64,000 nt of DNA, from NCBI GenBank assembly GCA_964497185.1, contig CAZCBX010000006.1, forward strand, positions 59,014 to 123,013, given 5' to 3'. The notes below the pieces were generated by a model. The model did not search any database. It was not told the DNA's origin and saw nothing but the letters and a program-made list of their open reading frames with translations. Shown here one piece after another: positions 34,295-43,705 of the stretch (its first letter is position 1; each line of letters opens with the position of its first letter). A program made the position numbers and the translations under genes. Source of the stretch: CAZCBX01 sp964497185 (GTDB lineage Bacteria > Bdellovibrionota_G > JALEGL01 > JAGRMV01).

Positions 34295-34930
34295 ATGGGC
34301 CACTCTAAATACCTCGCACACCATTTTACAGACTTAGAGCAACAGTCCGATTCAGCCAAATTGGGCATGTGGCTCTTTTTGCTCACTGAAATTTTGCTTT
34401 TTGGTGGCGTGTTTGTTGCCTACGCCATTTATCGGGCGTGGTATCCAGAAACATTTCAAAACGCCAATGAGTTTTTAGACGTGCGTTTGGGAACCATCAA
34501 TACAGTGGTGCTGATTGTAAGCTCTTTGACCATGGCTCTGGCCATCCGAGACATTCAGCTTAACAAACGCAAAGCATCCATGATCAATCTGATGGTGACC
34601 ATTGCGTTGGCTGCGGTCTTTTTGGTCATCAAGTATTTTGAATACTCGCATAAAATCCATGAAGGCATGTTGCCTGGCAAATTTTACTTTTTTGATGGCG
34701 TGGCTGGCACCAATCCCCATGTCTTTTTCTCCATCTATTTCTTACTAACGGGAATTCATGGACTTCACATCATCATCGGCATGTCACTGATTACCTGGAT
34801 GTTGATTAAATTGCGACAAGGTCATTTTTCATCGGAATACTATGTGCCCATCGAATGCGTTGGACTGTATTGGCATTTGGTGGATTTGATTTGGATTTTC
34901 TTGTTTCCCTTATTGTATTTAATTGGATAG
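34295..34930 (+). CDS. coxC: Cytochrome c oxidase subunit III
   Basis: 211 residues with about five membrane helices. Signature parts include LGMWLFLLTEILLFGGVFVA, FLLTGIHGLHIIIGM and LYWHLVDLIWIFLFPLLYL. The short form without the first two helices is usual for bacterial caa3 oxidases. It begins three bases after coxA. Confidence 0.96.
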   Translation: MGHSKYLAHHFTDLEQQSDSAKLGMWLFLLTEILLFGGVFVAYAIYRAWYPETFQNANEFLDVRLGTINTVVLIVSSLTMALAIRDIQLNKRKASMINLMVTIALAAVFLVIKYFEYSHKIHEGMLPGKFYFFDGVAGTNPHVFFSIYFLLTGIHGLHIIIGMSLITWMLIKLRQGHFSSEYYVPIECVGLYWHLVDLIWIFLFPLLYLIG

Positions 34931-34942
34931 GAGCACCCCGTC

Positions 34943-35368
34943 ATGAGCGAACATTCTTCAGAACACAAACATCATGTCATGCCCCTTTGGATTTATCTGA
35001 GTGTGGCAGGCGCACTGCTGATACTGACAGGCGTTACTGTGGGTGCTGCATACATTCCATTTAGTGAATTTACGGGCATTGGCTCCCTCAACTTTGTGGT
35101 GGCAATGCTCATTGCCAGTTTTAAAGCAACGTTGGTGGCACTGTTTTTTATGCATTTGCTGTACGACAACAAGCTTTATCTTTTTGCTTTGGCCTCTGGG
35201 GTGGGATGTTTGATCATCTTTATTGTCATCACCATGTTTGACACCGAACGACGCGGCGATGTTAACATTGAACAGCGCTTGCCCATCATTGAACAAACGG
35301 AGCCCGAGCGTTTTGTCATTCCCAAAAAGCATAAGGGAGATGTGGTACCGCCGGACGCCGCTCATTAA
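34943..35368 (+). CDS. coxD: Cytochrome c oxidase subunit IV (caa3 type)
   Basis: 141 residues, three membrane helices, His-rich N-terminus (EHSSEHKHH). The second-helix pattern NFVVAMLIASFKATLVALFFMHLLYD is typical of bacterial subunit IV. The tail after residue 95 is acidic and soluble. It is the last gene of the operon. Confidence 0.93.
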   Translation: MSEHSSEHKHHVMPLWIYLSVAGALLILTGVTVGAAYIPFSEFTGIGSLNFVVAMLIASFKATLVALFFMHLLYDNKLYLFALASGVGCLIIFIVITMFDTERRGDVNIEQRLPIIEQTEPERFVIPKKHKGDVVPPDAAH

Positions 35369-35463
35369 TTTTTTTTACTAAGATCTACAAAGAAACATCC
35401 ACCTTTTTTGATTGTGCTCAATCAGTGCTGGCTGCTTTGGCTTGCCTCTGATAGAAGTGACAC

Positions 35464-36729
35464 GTGAGTCTAACCAATACTTTTTGGCGTCTGTTTTGGG
35501 TGCAATTTTTGGGCGCTTTTGTAGACAATTTTTACAAAAGTTTTCTGTTGGTTTTTCTTGTATTTGAGTCGATTTCTCTTTGGGGCCTTTCCTCTCAACA
35601 GCTCATCGCGCTGGGCAGTTTTTTGTTTATCCTTCCTTTTTTTCTAGTTTCAACATTTGCCGGTAACGTAGCCACCCGTTTTGAAAAAAGCTATTTGGTT
35701 CGCTACATCAAGTTGTGGGAAGTGGCTTTGATTTGCGTGGGTCTGCTCTTTTATTGGAATCAAATGCATGGGGGGCTGGTATTGGTGCTTTGTGGATTGG
35801 GCTTGCAGTCTACTTTTTTCGGACCGATCAAATACAGCATTCTACCCGAATATGTTGCCCCCAAAAGTCTGCTGCTGGCCAATGGGTGGATTGAGCTGGG
35901 CACCTTTGTATCGATCTTGCTGGGCACACTTTTGGGCACACAGTCCAATGTGTTTCGTATGAGTCAACCGTGGCTTTTTTATGTTCTTTTTTTGGCTCCG
36001 CCTCTGTTGGGTCTTGTGATCAGTTTCGGGCTAAAGCCTGTGGCCGTGGAAAATGCACAACAAGTGCTGCGATGGAATTTTTTGGCTGATATCAAAGAGG
36101 AAATGGTTCGCTTTTATAAAAATCGACCTGTTTTTATGACCATCCAGGGGATTTCAATTTTCTGGTTTAACGGCTTGTGGGGCATGACCATTTTACCCGT
36201 GCTCACCAAAGAGGTGTTTGGTGCGCCTGAAGACTTGGTCAGCTTGTTTCTTTGCATTTTCACTTTTGGCATTGGCTTGGGTTCGTTGCTCTGTGGTCGA
36301 CTTCAAAAAAACATCCCTCTTTTGCGCTGGCTTTTGATCCAAATGGGTTTTTTACTATTTTGGCTGATTTTGCTTTGGGTCATGGGCACCCAACACCATG
36401 TTTATCACAGCATGTTGCAATGGGTCGGTCATCCCAAAGGCGCCATTTTTTGTCTGACGCTTTTTGGTTTATCTTTTACATTGGGCTTGTATGCAGTGGC
36501 CTTGTACACAGCCTTACAAGTCGTGCCTGATAAAAACCGAAGGTCCAAAGCCATTGCCAATAACAACATTTACAACGCTTTGTACATGGCGGTGGCCATG
36601 ATTTTGTTTTTTGTTGTGGCCGATCATATTCAAGTGCGCGACAACTTTTTGATCATGTTTGCGATCAACATCGTTTTCACTTTGTTCTTATGGAAAAAAT
36701 TTCCCGCTGCAACCAAAAACACTTTGTAA
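35464..36729 (+). CDS. MFS transporter, LplT/Aas N-terminal-like
   Basis: 421 residues, about twelve helices. The early motif GAFVDNFYKSFLLV and the segment STFFGPIKYSILPE are hallmarks of LplT-like transporters, which flip lysophospholipids across the inner membrane. No acyltransferase domain is fused. The start is GTG at 35464. It lies 95 bp after coxD, whose flank is T-rich, so it may have its own promoter. The substrate is inferred from family only. Confidence 0.88.
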   Translation: MSLTNTFWRLFWVQFLGAFVDNFYKSFLLVFLVFESISLWGLSSQQLIALGSFLFILPFFLVSTFAGNVATRFEKSYLVRYIKLWEVALICVGLLFYWNQMHGGLVLVLCGLGLQSTFFGPIKYSILPEYVAPKSLLLANGWIELGTFVSILLGTLLGTQSNVFRMSQPWLFYVLFLAPPLLGLVISFGLKPVAVENAQQVLRWNFLADIKEEMVRFYKNRPVFMTIQGISIFWFNGLWGMTILPVLTKEVFGAPEDLVSLFLCIFTFGIGLGSLLCGRLQKNIPLLRWLLIQMGFLLFWLILLWVMGTQHHVYHSMLQWVGHPKGAIFCLTLFGLSFTLGLYAVALYTALQVVPDKNRRSKAIANNNIYNALYMAVAMILFFVVADHIQVRDNFLIMFAINIVFTLFLWKKFPAATKNTL

Positions 36730-36733
36730 TGGC

Positions 36734-37285
36734 TTAATGGGTCCATTGATAACGATGCAGAAAAACATTTTGCCCTGTTAGGGTTTCATGTTCGGTTTTA
36801 TGACCTTCACTGCGTTCAAAACCATTGTTGAGCAAAACCTTTACAGAGGAATGATTGCCTAATTTGACCCATGCATACAGCGTCTTAAGAGGGAAGGCTT
36901 GCTGCCAATGCTGCATGAGGATGGCCAGGCTGCGGGTGGCATAGCCTTTTTGGGTGTGTGCCCCATCCACCCAATACCCCAATTCGCCCACGTGATCTTT
37001 GGGATGGTACCGATTAAGCCCCATTTGTCCCACCAGCGTGTTGTTTGAGGTCAAACGCATGGCCCAAATTTTGGTGGGGTCGTCGCTGGTTTTATTGTGC
37101 TGAAGGGTGACCCAATGTTTAGCATCTGCCGTGGTGTAGGGATGGGGTACATTGGTACACCAGCGGGCGATGGTGGGGTCTTGCAGAATATAGACCAGCT
37201 GCTTGGCATCCGTGGGTAATAGCTCGGTCAGACAGAGTGTGTCGTCTACAGGAAGGGTTTTACGAGACTTAAGCTTGTCGTTCAC
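36734..37285 (-). CDS. GNAT acetyltransferase (RimJ/RimL type)
   Basis: 183 residues. The acetyl-CoA site is seen at KGYATRSL (about 112), with the preceding strand VGELGYWVD and later YAWVKLGNHSSVKVLLNNGF, all typical of the RimJ/RimL branch. The substrate may be a protein N-terminus or a small molecule. The start is GTG and overlaps the msrA stop by 17 bp, so the two are co-transcribed. Confidence 0.88.
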   Translation of the reverse strand: MNDKLKSRKTLPVDDTLCLTELLPTDAKQLVYILQDPTIARWCTNVPHPYTTADAKHWVTLQHNKTSDDPTKIWAMRLTSNNTLVGQMGLNRYHPKDHVGELGYWVDGAHTQKGYATRSLAILMQHWQQAFPLKTLYAWVKLGNHSSVKVLLNNGFERSEGHKTEHETLTGQNVFLHRYQWTH

Positions 37286-37736
37286 GAATTTTACAATAGT
37301 ACTGCTGGTGGTATTCTTCTGCTTTGTAAAAAGGCCCAGCAGGCGATATTTCGGTCACAATGGGTGAAGAATATTTGCCACTTCGGTTTAATTCATCTTT
37401 GATTTGCTCAGCCACCTTCTTTTGCGCATTGGTTTCGTAAAAAATTGCTGACCGGTATTGTGTTCCCACATCGGGCCCTTGTCGATTTAATGTTGTTGGA
37501 TCGTGCATGTTAAAAAAGGTTCTCACCAATGCTTCAAAGTCAGTTCGCTCAGAATCATATTGTACTTGCACCACTTCCGCATGACCGGTTTGTCCTGTGC
37601 ATACCTCTTCATACGTTGGGTTTGGCTTTTCGCCGCCACTGTACCCGGAGGTTACCTCGGTTACGCCTTCTATTTTTCGAAAATCATCCTCGACACACCA
37701 AAAACAGCCTGCCCCAAACATCGCTTTATCAGCCAT
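37269..37736 (-). CDS. msrA: Peptide methionine-(S)-S-oxide reductase
   Basis: 155 residues from the ATG with GGAGG upstream. The active site is GAGCFWCVE (catalytic Cys about 11), followed by GYSGGEKPNPTYEEVC, TGHAEVV, FFNMHDPTTLNRQGPDVGTQ (in parts) and EEYHQQYY. It repairs oxidised Met using thioredoxin. The resolving Cys pattern at the end (YCKIRERQA) is short. Confidence 0.96.
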   Translation of the reverse strand: MADKAMFGAGCFWCVEDDFRKIEGVTEVTSGYSGGEKPNPTYEEVCTGQTGHAEVVQVQYDSERTDFEALVRTFFNMHDPTTLNRQGPDVGTQYRSAIFYETNAQKKVAEQIKDELNRSGKYSSPIVTEISPAGPFYKAEEYHQQYYCKIRERQA

Positions 37737-37808
37737 TGCTCTATCCTCCCATGGTTCAAACAATCATTGATTGTTTCCTCACTGCAATTGGTATAAACAA
37801 TTGCTTGC

Positions 37809-38849
37809 ATGAAAGCAATCCTCTCTTTTTTGAGTATTATTCTTATGAGTTGTTATCAAAACCCATATTACGACGAAAACAAGGCCCATCACACACCCGA
37901 AGGGTTTATCAATACCCCCAAATTGCCCGACAAAGGTTGGAAAGACTTCTGGCGATGGCGCAAAGAACGAAAACAAGGGCAATTAAAAGCTCCTGACTTT
38001 CCTGAAGTTTCACCCTTTGAAGTTGTGCCTGCAAAAAAAATTCAGCAGGCGCTCGTGCGCACGCCCTCTTCGGCCACCTGGTTGGGCCATGCCTCTGTGC
38101 TGGTCGCCATGGATCAAAAATGGATCATCACCGACCCACATTTCACCACCCACGCCTCTCCTGTTCGTTTTGCGGGGCCCAAACGTTACACGCCACCCCC
38201 CATGTCGTTGGATGAACTGCCACCACTGGATATTGTGCTGATCAGCCACGATCACTATGATCATTTGGATGCTGGCACGGTTCAAGCCATTGCAAAGCAT
38301 CCCAAGCACCAAAATGCCACGTTTGTGGTGCCCTTGGGCTACAAAACCTGGCTGAATAAGCGTGGCATTCAAAAGGTGGTAGAACTGGACTGGTGGGCAT
38401 CGACCCATGTGCAAGGCATTGAGCTAACTTGCGCCCCAGTACAACACTGGACCAAACGCACGCCCTGGGATACCAATCGCCGATTGTGGTCTGGTTGGAT
38501 TGTCGTAGGCCAAGACAAACGTTTTTATTTTGCGGGCGACACGGGTTATCATCCCAAACATTTTAAAGAAGTGGGACGCCAATGGGGGCCATTTGATCTA
38601 GCCGCATTGCCCATAGGCGCCTATGAGCCGCGTTGGTTTATGAAAGATTCTCATATGAATGTAGAGGAAGCCATTTTGGTGCATCAAGAGTTGGAAGCCA
38701 AACAAAGCATGGGGATTCACTGGGGCACTTTTATTTTGACCGATGAGCCCCTCACTGAGCCACCTCAATTGCTGGATGCCCTGACCCAAAAAGACCCTTC
38801 TTTGGCACCGTTTCATGCCCTTATGCATGGTCAGACCATTGAATTTTAA
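37809..38849 (+). CDS. Metallo-beta-lactamase-fold lipoprotein (NAPE-PLD-like)
   Basis: 346 residues. A short lipoprotein signal (LSIILMSC, Cys about 15) precedes the domain. The N-terminal part FINTPKLPDKGWKDFWRW is usual in the NAPE-PLD/RomA group. Metal ligands: SHDHYDHLD (about 135), PVQHWTKRTPWD, FAGDTGYH and GIHWGTF. Such enzymes are Zn-dependent hydrolases, some acting on phospholipids. The precise substrate is open. It is divergent from msrA. Confidence 0.92.
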   Translation: MKAILSFLSIILMSCYQNPYYDENKAHHTPEGFINTPKLPDKGWKDFWRWRKERKQGQLKAPDFPEVSPFEVVPAKKIQQALVRTPSSATWLGHASVLVAMDQKWIITDPHFTTHASPVRFAGPKRYTPPPMSLDELPPLDIVLISHDHYDHLDAGTVQAIAKHPKHQNATFVVPLGYKTWLNKRGIQKVVELDWWASTHVQGIELTCAPVQHWTKRTPWDTNRRLWSGWIVVGQDKRFYFAGDTGYHPKHFKEVGRQWGPFDLAALPIGAYEPRWFMKDSHMNVEEAILVHQELEAKQSMGIHWGTFILTDEPLTEPPQLLDALTQKDPSLAPFHALMHGQTIEF

Positions 38850-38962
38850 GCCAAGCGGAAATCTAACAAAGGTAAGGACGAAAATCCCAATTTTTCGTTG
38901 ACGCCAGCGCCCAAAGCATTACAACAAGGTAAACTCACCATGCAACCTGAAGGAGTATAGCA

Positions 38963-40009
38963 ATGGTATCCATGGCAGAATACATTTGGATGGACGGGGC
39001 AAAACCAACCCAACATCTTCGATCCAAAACCCGAATTGTTCACATTCAAGACCACGAGAACGTATCCCCAGACGATTTTCCCAATTGGGGCTACGACGGC
39101 TCGTCCACTTACCAAGCCCAGGGCAATAGCTCAGACTTGGTGCTCATCCCCGTTCATGTGGTCCATGACCCCATCCGTGGGCTGGGCAATTATTTGGTCA
39201 TGTGCGAGGTCATGAATCCAGACGGTTCACCGCATGAAACCAATACACGCGCCAAGTTGCGCGACATTTTAGACCGTGGTGCTAGCAAACACGAGCCATG
39301 GTTCGGCTTTGAGCAAGAATATACGCTCTTTAATGGCCGCACACCTTTGGGCTGGCCCGAAAATGGATTTCCAGCGCCTCAAGGCCCCTTTTACTGCGGC
39401 GTGGGTGCCGATGAAGTGTATGGCCGACAGCTGGTCGAGGAACATTTGCAGCTTTGCATTGATGCAGGTCTGATGATCTACGGAGTTAATGCCGAAGTGA
39501 TGCCAGGTCAGTGGGAATATCAAATTGGCTACCGTGGCATCGGCAACGAATCCGCCGATCCTTTGACCATTTCAGACCAAAATTGGCTGACACGCTGGCT
39601 GTTGTATCGCGTGGGTGAAGAATACAAAGTCACTGCCACATTGGATCCAAAACCTGTCAAAGGTGACTGGAACGGTGCTGGGCAGCACACCAATTTCTCC
39701 ACCAAAGAACTTCGCGATCCCAAAACAGGCCGCGATGCGATGGAGCTGTACATCAAACGATTGGAAGCCAAACACGATGAGCACATTCCAGCCTATGGTG
39801 ATGGTTTGGCCAAGCGTTTAACGGGTGACCATGAAACATGCCACATTACATCGTTTCGCGCGGGACCATCTGATCGAGGTGCCTCGATTCGAATTCCCCT
39901 TGATATGCAACGCGATGGCTGTGGCTACTTAGAAGATCGTCGGCCCGGCGCAAACGCAGATCCATATGTTGTTTCTGCACGCATTCTTCAAACCATTTGT
40001 GATTTATAA
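38963..40009 (+). CDS. glnII: Glutamine synthetase, eukaryote-type (GSII)
   Basis: 348 residues, the short form typical of GSII (bacterial type I is about 470). Motifs: WGYDGSSTYQA in the beta-grasp domain, WFGFEQEYTLF with metal-binding Glu, NAEVMPGQWEYQIG, AGQHTNFST (ATP-binding His) and the RIP element in GASIRIPLD. It makes glutamine from glutamate, ammonia and ATP. AAGGAG lies seven bases before the ATG at 38963. GSII is not regulated by adenylylation. It probably forms a unit with the FKBP gene 27 bp on. Confidence 0.96.
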   Translation: MVSMAEYIWMDGAKPTQHLRSKTRIVHIQDHENVSPDDFPNWGYDGSSTYQAQGNSSDLVLIPVHVVHDPIRGLGNYLVMCEVMNPDGSPHETNTRAKLRDILDRGASKHEPWFGFEQEYTLFNGRTPLGWPENGFPAPQGPFYCGVGADEVYGRQLVEEHLQLCIDAGLMIYGVNAEVMPGQWEYQIGYRGIGNESADPLTISDQNWLTRWLLYRVGEEYKVTATLDPKPVKGDWNGAGQHTNFSTKELRDPKTGRDAMELYIKRLEAKHDEHIPAYGDGLAKRLTGDHETCHITSFRAGPSDRGASIRIPLDMQRDGCGYLEDRRPGANADPYVVSARILQTICDL

Positions 40010-40036
40010 AACTAAAAACGACAAAGGAACCAACCC

Positions 40037-40741
40037 ATGAAAAAAACGATAATGACATTGGCAATTGTTGCCGCATTGGCTGCTTGCAACCAGCCTAAGA
40101 AAGCCAACATATCCAAGGCTTCATTGGATTCAGAAAGCAAAACCTATAGCTATGCATTGGGCCGTCAATTTGGCGACAACATGAAAACGCTTCAAGTGGA
40201 TATCGACAAAGATATCCTTGTGGCATCCATTGAAGCAGCGCTTAACGGAGATGACAGTGTGCTAACCGAGGAAGAAATTCAGCAAGCCATGGTCAACTTA
40301 CGCAATGTGCGTGTGGCACAAATGAAAGAAGCGTCTGAAGCCAACAAAGCCAAAGGGGATGAATTTTTGGCAGCCAACAAAGATAAGGAAGGCGTCAAAG
40401 TCACAGACTCTGGACTTCAATACAAAATCATTGAAGAAGGCACTGGCAAATCACCCAAAGCCACCGATCGTGTCAAAGTGCATTATGCGGGCACACTGAT
40501 TGACGGTACGGAATTTGACAGCTCCATCAAACGCGGCACACCCGCAACCTTTGGCGTCAACGGCGTAATCAAAGGCTGGACCGAAGCGCTTCAAATGATG
40601 AAAGAAGGCGGCAAATGGAAACTGTTCATTCCTGCCGACCTTGCTTATGGCCCCATGGACCGTCCGAGCATTCCAGGCAATTCTGTACTAATCTTTGACG
40701 TAGAATTATTGGAAGTCATCAAGGAAGAAAAGAAAAAATAA
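40037..40741 (+). CDS. FKBP-type peptidyl-prolyl isomerase, lipoprotein
   Basis: 234 residues. The lipobox is AALAAC (Cys about 17). A helical N-terminal dimerisation domain (about 35-115, with YALGRQFGDNM) precedes the FKBP domain (about 130-228: VHYAGTLIDGTEFDSS, GVIKGWTEALQMM, AYGP, LIFDVELLEV). This is the Mip/FkpA layout, a periplasmic folding helper. The lipid anchor is as in some Mip homologues. Confidence 0.93.
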   Translation: MKKTIMTLAIVAALAACNQPKKANISKASLDSESKTYSYALGRQFGDNMKTLQVDIDKDILVASIEAALNGDDSVLTEEEIQQAMVNLRNVRVAQMKEASEANKAKGDEFLAANKDKEGVKVTDSGLQYKIIEEGTGKSPKATDRVKVHYAGTLIDGTEFDSSIKRGTPATFGVNGVIKGWTEALQMMKEGGKWKLFIPADLAYGPMDRPSIPGNSVLIFDVELLEVIKEEKKK

Positions 40742-40747
40742 GCTTTC

Positions 40748-41140
40748 ATGAAACTTCTCATGAAACCCATTCGGTGGTTTGTTGGTCAGGTGATCCTATT
40801 CATTAATTGGCTCACCTGGCCCAAACCCCTAAAGCGCAGCGACCAAGCCCAACAAGCCGTCAATCAGCAAGCTGCGCATTTATCATTATACCAATTCAAA
40901 GCCTGTCCTTTTTGCGTCAAAGTAAGACGCCACATCCAAAAGTTAAATATACCGATCGAGATGCGTGAAGCCAAACATGAAGGTCCCCATCGCCAAGCAC
41001 TCATTGCGGGTGGTGGCAAAGCCAAAGTGCCCTGCTTGCGCATTCAAGACCATCCAACCGATACGTGGATGTATGAATCCAACGACATCATCGCGTATCT
41101 CAACGAAAGGTTTGCACCCCATGAAACGACTCCCCTTTAA
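40748..41140 (+). CDS. Glutaredoxin-like thiol protein with N-terminal membrane helix
   Basis: 130 residues. A hydrophobic N-terminal segment (about 8-27) is followed by a thioredoxin-fold domain with redox motif CPFCVKVRRH (Cys about 57 and 60), cis-Pro in KVPCL and a GST/Grx-like end (YESNDIIAYLNERF). It may reduce disulfides at the membrane. It overlaps the DoxX gene by 20 bp, so the two are co-expressed. Confidence 0.88.
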   Translation: MKLLMKPIRWFVGQVILFINWLTWPKPLKRSDQAQQAVNQQAAHLSLYQFKACPFCVKVRRHIQKLNIPIEMREAKHEGPHRQALIAGGGKAKVPCLRIQDHPTDTWMYESNDIIAYLNERFAPHETTPL

Positions 41141-41519
41141 AAGCACAGATTTAGGCCTCTTGGCTCTGCGCATCGCCTCAGGTGGCTTTATGTTGTATGG
41201 ACATGGTTGGGACAAATTCATGAATTTTTCCACCAAAGCCCCCGACTTTCCCTCTGTTATGGGGTTAGGTGGCAAGTTCAGTTTGGCTTTGGCCACTGGG
41301 GCTGAATTTTTTGCAGCAGCCCTAGTCCTTCTGGGCATCTGCACACGTTGGGCAACCTTACCTTTAATCGCCACCATGGGCGTGGCAGGGTTTATCATTC
41401 ACGGCAGCGACCCTTGGCAGAAAAAAGAACTCGCCCTGATTTATCTGGTGATGTTCATTGCTTTATTTTTTACAGGCGGCGGCAAATACAGCCTAGACCG
41501 CTTGTGGTGCAAAAAATAA
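41121..41519 (+). CDS. DoxX-family membrane protein
   Basis: 132 residues with four helices. The family pattern LGLLALRIASGGFMLYGHGWDK (in parts) and GICTRWATLPLIATMGVAGF is clear. DoxX proteins are membrane components, often linked to thiol redox or oxidative stress, which suits the adjacent glutaredoxin-like gene. The frame is open upstream, but AAAGG before 41121 supports that ATG. Confidence 0.87.
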   Translation: MKRLPFKSTDLGLLALRIASGGFMLYGHGWDKFMNFSTKAPDFPSVMGLGGKFSLALATGAEFFAAALVLLGICTRWATLPLIATMGVAGFIIHGSDPWQKKELALIYLVMFIALFFTGGGKYSLDRLWCKK

Positions 41520-41539
41520 CCATCCCATCGACCAAACCC

Positions 41540-41573
41540 AAAAAAAGCCACGCCCCAAAAGCGTGGTTTTTTA
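41540..41573. terminator. Rho-independent terminator after the DoxX gene
   Basis: CCACGC (41548-41553) and GCGTGG (41561-41566) form a stem, with TTTTTT after and AAAAAA before it. This is a standard bidirectional terminator between the convergent DoxX and hflC genes. Confidence 0.85.
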
Positions 41574-41592
41574 TATCCAACACCCCAACCTT

Positions 41593-41624
41593 CCGTCCCC
41601 AAAGGGACAGTCCCTTTGGGGACG
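41593..41624. repeat. Family-2 palindrome, long form, copy 1
   Basis: CGTCCCCAAAGGGA (41594-41607) pairs with TCCCTTTGGGGACG (41611-41624) around CAG. The same core recurs at 47580-47620. The outer bases here have decayed (TTC before, CAGG after). Confidence 0.85.
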
Positions 41625-41671
41625 CAGGCCGGAAGTGCTTACTGGACATACCCGGTGCCCGTAAAAGCACG

Positions 41672-41701
41672 AACCCTCCGTCCCTTTTGGGACGGAGGGT
41701 T
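41672..41701. repeat. Family-2 palindrome, short form, copy 1
   Basis: AACCCTCCGTCCC pairs perfectly with GGGACGGAGGGTT around TTTT. It lies 48 bp after the long form, and the second locus has the same long/short pairing. Confidence 0.85.
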
Positions 41702-41747
41702 TAAACAAACAGAGACGGCTTTGAACAAAAGTTCAATACCCCATCAC

Positions 41748-42614
41748 TTATCGTCCTTTTTTTAGAATCTCTAACAATGAGCTATCAGGGCTGAGATAGA
41801 TCTCGGTGCCTTCTTGAAAGATTTTTTTATAGCTATCCAGCGTTCGCGTAAACTCATAAAAATCTGGATCTTGGTTGTATGCATTGGCGTAAATTTTGGT
41901 CGACATGGCATCGCCCTCACCTCGAATGATTTCAGACTCTTTTTTGGCATTGGCTTGAATGATGCGCGCCTCTTTTTCAGCCTGCGATCGAATTTTTTTG
42001 GCTTCTTCTTCGCCCTCCGACCGATACTTTTTGGCCAGCTGTTCCCGTTCGGTCCGCATGCGGGCAAAAACATTGCGCGTATTTTCTTCTGGCAAGTCAG
42101 CGCGCTTGATTCGAACATCCACCACCTCAATGCCGTAATTTTCCCGCGCAATGGTCTCATTGGAAATCGCAAGCGCCTGCTCGCACAACTCAGAACGTTT
42201 TTCCGAAATCAACGCCTTTAACGTATTTTGCCCAAGCACTTCACGCAACGCAGAGTAAATCACATCATCCAAACGAGATACGGCCCCATTGACCGTGCGC
42301 ACTGATTTATAAAATTTAAGGGGGTCAGTGATTTTCCAGCGGGAGTAGTTGTCCACCAACACTTGCTGTTTGTCCCCTGTAATCAATACACGGGGATCGG
42401 CATCGTATTCAAGCAGCCGTTTTTCAAACTCAACCACATTTTGAATCAAAGGCTTTTTAAAATGCAAGCCTGCATTCACCACCGTTCGTTTGGGTTTGCC
42501 AAGCTCGATCACAATGGCCTGCTGCCACTCCTGAACGATAAACGTAGCGCTATTGATTAAAATTGCCAGTCCAACAAAAATTAGCAAATAAACTGAAAAC
42601 TTCGCGTTCTTCAC
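41748..42614 (-). CDS. hflC: HflC, FtsH protease modulator
   Basis: 288 residues, with an N-terminal membrane helix and a stomatin/PHB domain (VQEWQQAIVIELGKP, DVRIKRADLPEE, then a long helical stretch). It forms with HflK a large membrane ring that regulates the FtsH protease. It starts at GTG overlapping the hflK stop (GTGA). Confidence 0.95.
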   Translation of the reverse strand: MKNAKFSVYLLIFVGLAILINSATFIVQEWQQAIVIELGKPKRTVVNAGLHFKKPLIQNVVEFEKRLLEYDADPRVLITGDKQQVLVDNYSRWKITDPLKFYKSVRTVNGAVSRLDDVIYSALREVLGQNTLKALISEKRSELCEQALAISNETIARENYGIEVVDVRIKRADLPEENTRNVFARMRTEREQLAKKYRSEGEEEAKKIRSQAEKEARIIQANAKKESEIIRGEGDAMSTKIYANAYNQDPDFYEFTRTLDSYKKIFQEGTEIYLSPDSSLLEILKKGR

Positions 42615-43624
42615 TTAGAACTCCCTTTTTTTAATTCACGAACATTCATATAAGGCACCACGCTGCCCGACACACCGCTATCTAAAATGGTGATATCCAT
42701 TTTGGGTAGAATCTCTTCCATGGTTTCCAAGTACACACGGGTTTTTGTGACATTTTTACCCCGCTGGTACTCTTTTAAAAAAGCCAAGTAACGGTTGGCT
42801 TCCCCTTGCGCTTCTGTCACGCGTGCTTCTCGGTATGCTTCAGCTTCATTGATTTCACGGGCAGCTTCCCCGCGCGCAGCTGGAATCACATCGTTGCTAA
42901 AGCCCATGGCTTCATTGATTTTTCGTTCCTTATCCTGCTGGGCTGAAATAACATCTTTAAACGCATCGTTAACCTGATCGGGCGGATTAACATCCTGTAA
43001 CTTGACAGTGACCACTTGAATGCCCGAGTCATAGTCGTCCATGTATTGCTGAATAATTTTCTGCGCTTCCACTTGCACCAACGCTTTGCCTTCCGTTAAC
43101 ACCAAATCAATTTCGTTTTTTCCTATAACTTCACGCATGGCACTCTCGGAGGCATCACGCAGCGTACCGGCTGGATCTCGAACGTAGAATAAATATTTAA
43201 GCGGGTCGTTGACTCTGTACTGCACGATGAATTCCAAGCTCACAATGTTTTCATCACCAGTCAACATCAGCGCCTCATTGTTAATTTGTTGATAGCGCGC
43301 AGGTGGACCGACCGCAATGGTGCGAAACCCCACTTCTAATTTTTGGACGCGCGTCACGGGCACTTTGATGGTTTCACCGATGGGTCGGGGCCAGTTCCAG
43401 CTTAACCCAGGCGCTTGGGTGCGTTGGTATTTACCAAACACCAACAAAACAGCTTCTTGATCGGGTTGAACCGTAAAAAAACCGGACAACCCCCATAAAA
43501 TCACCAGCACCACCAAAACAGTGGATGCCTTTTGAAATATTTTTCCAAAACCTGCTTTTATTTTGGCAATGGCTGCGTCAATGTCAGCTTGTGAGTACGG
43601 TGGTTGATTGTAGCCGTTGGCCAT
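42611..43624 (-). CDS. hflK: HflK, FtsH protease modulator
   Basis: 337 residues. A short hydrophilic N-terminus rich in Gln, Pro and Ala precedes one membrane helix and the PHB domain (LSGFFTVQPDQEAVLLVFGK, VTVKLQDVNPPDQVNDAF in parts). A helical segment with AEAYREARVTEAQGEA follows. It pairs with HflC. AGGAG precedes the ATG. Confidence 0.95.
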   Translation of the reverse strand: MANGYNQPPYSQADIDAAIAKIKAGFGKIFQKASTVLVVLVILWGLSGFFTVQPDQEAVLLVFGKYQRTQAPGLSWNWPRPIGETIKVPVTRVQKLEVGFRTIAVGPPARYQQINNEALMLTGDENIVSLEFIVQYRVNDPLKYLFYVRDPAGTLRDASESAMREVIGKNEIDLVLTEGKALVQVEAQKIIQQYMDDYDSGIQVVTVKLQDVNPPDQVNDAFKDVISAQQDKERKINEAMGFSNDVIPAARGEAAREINEAEAYREARVTEAQGEANRYLAFLKEYQRGKNVTKTRVYLETMEEILPKMDITILDSGVSGSVVPYMNVRELKKGSSK

Positions 43625-43705
43625 GCATATCTCCTGTGGGAATGTTAATCAGACTGGCATAGGTCATAACAAGGCCATCACACAAGTCAATGTTCTTGCA
43701 TCTAG

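Noticed and set aside
38850..38962. Riboswitch or leader peptide before glutamine synthetase
   Set aside because: Only a five-codon ATG frame and no convincing structure were seen in the 113 bp.
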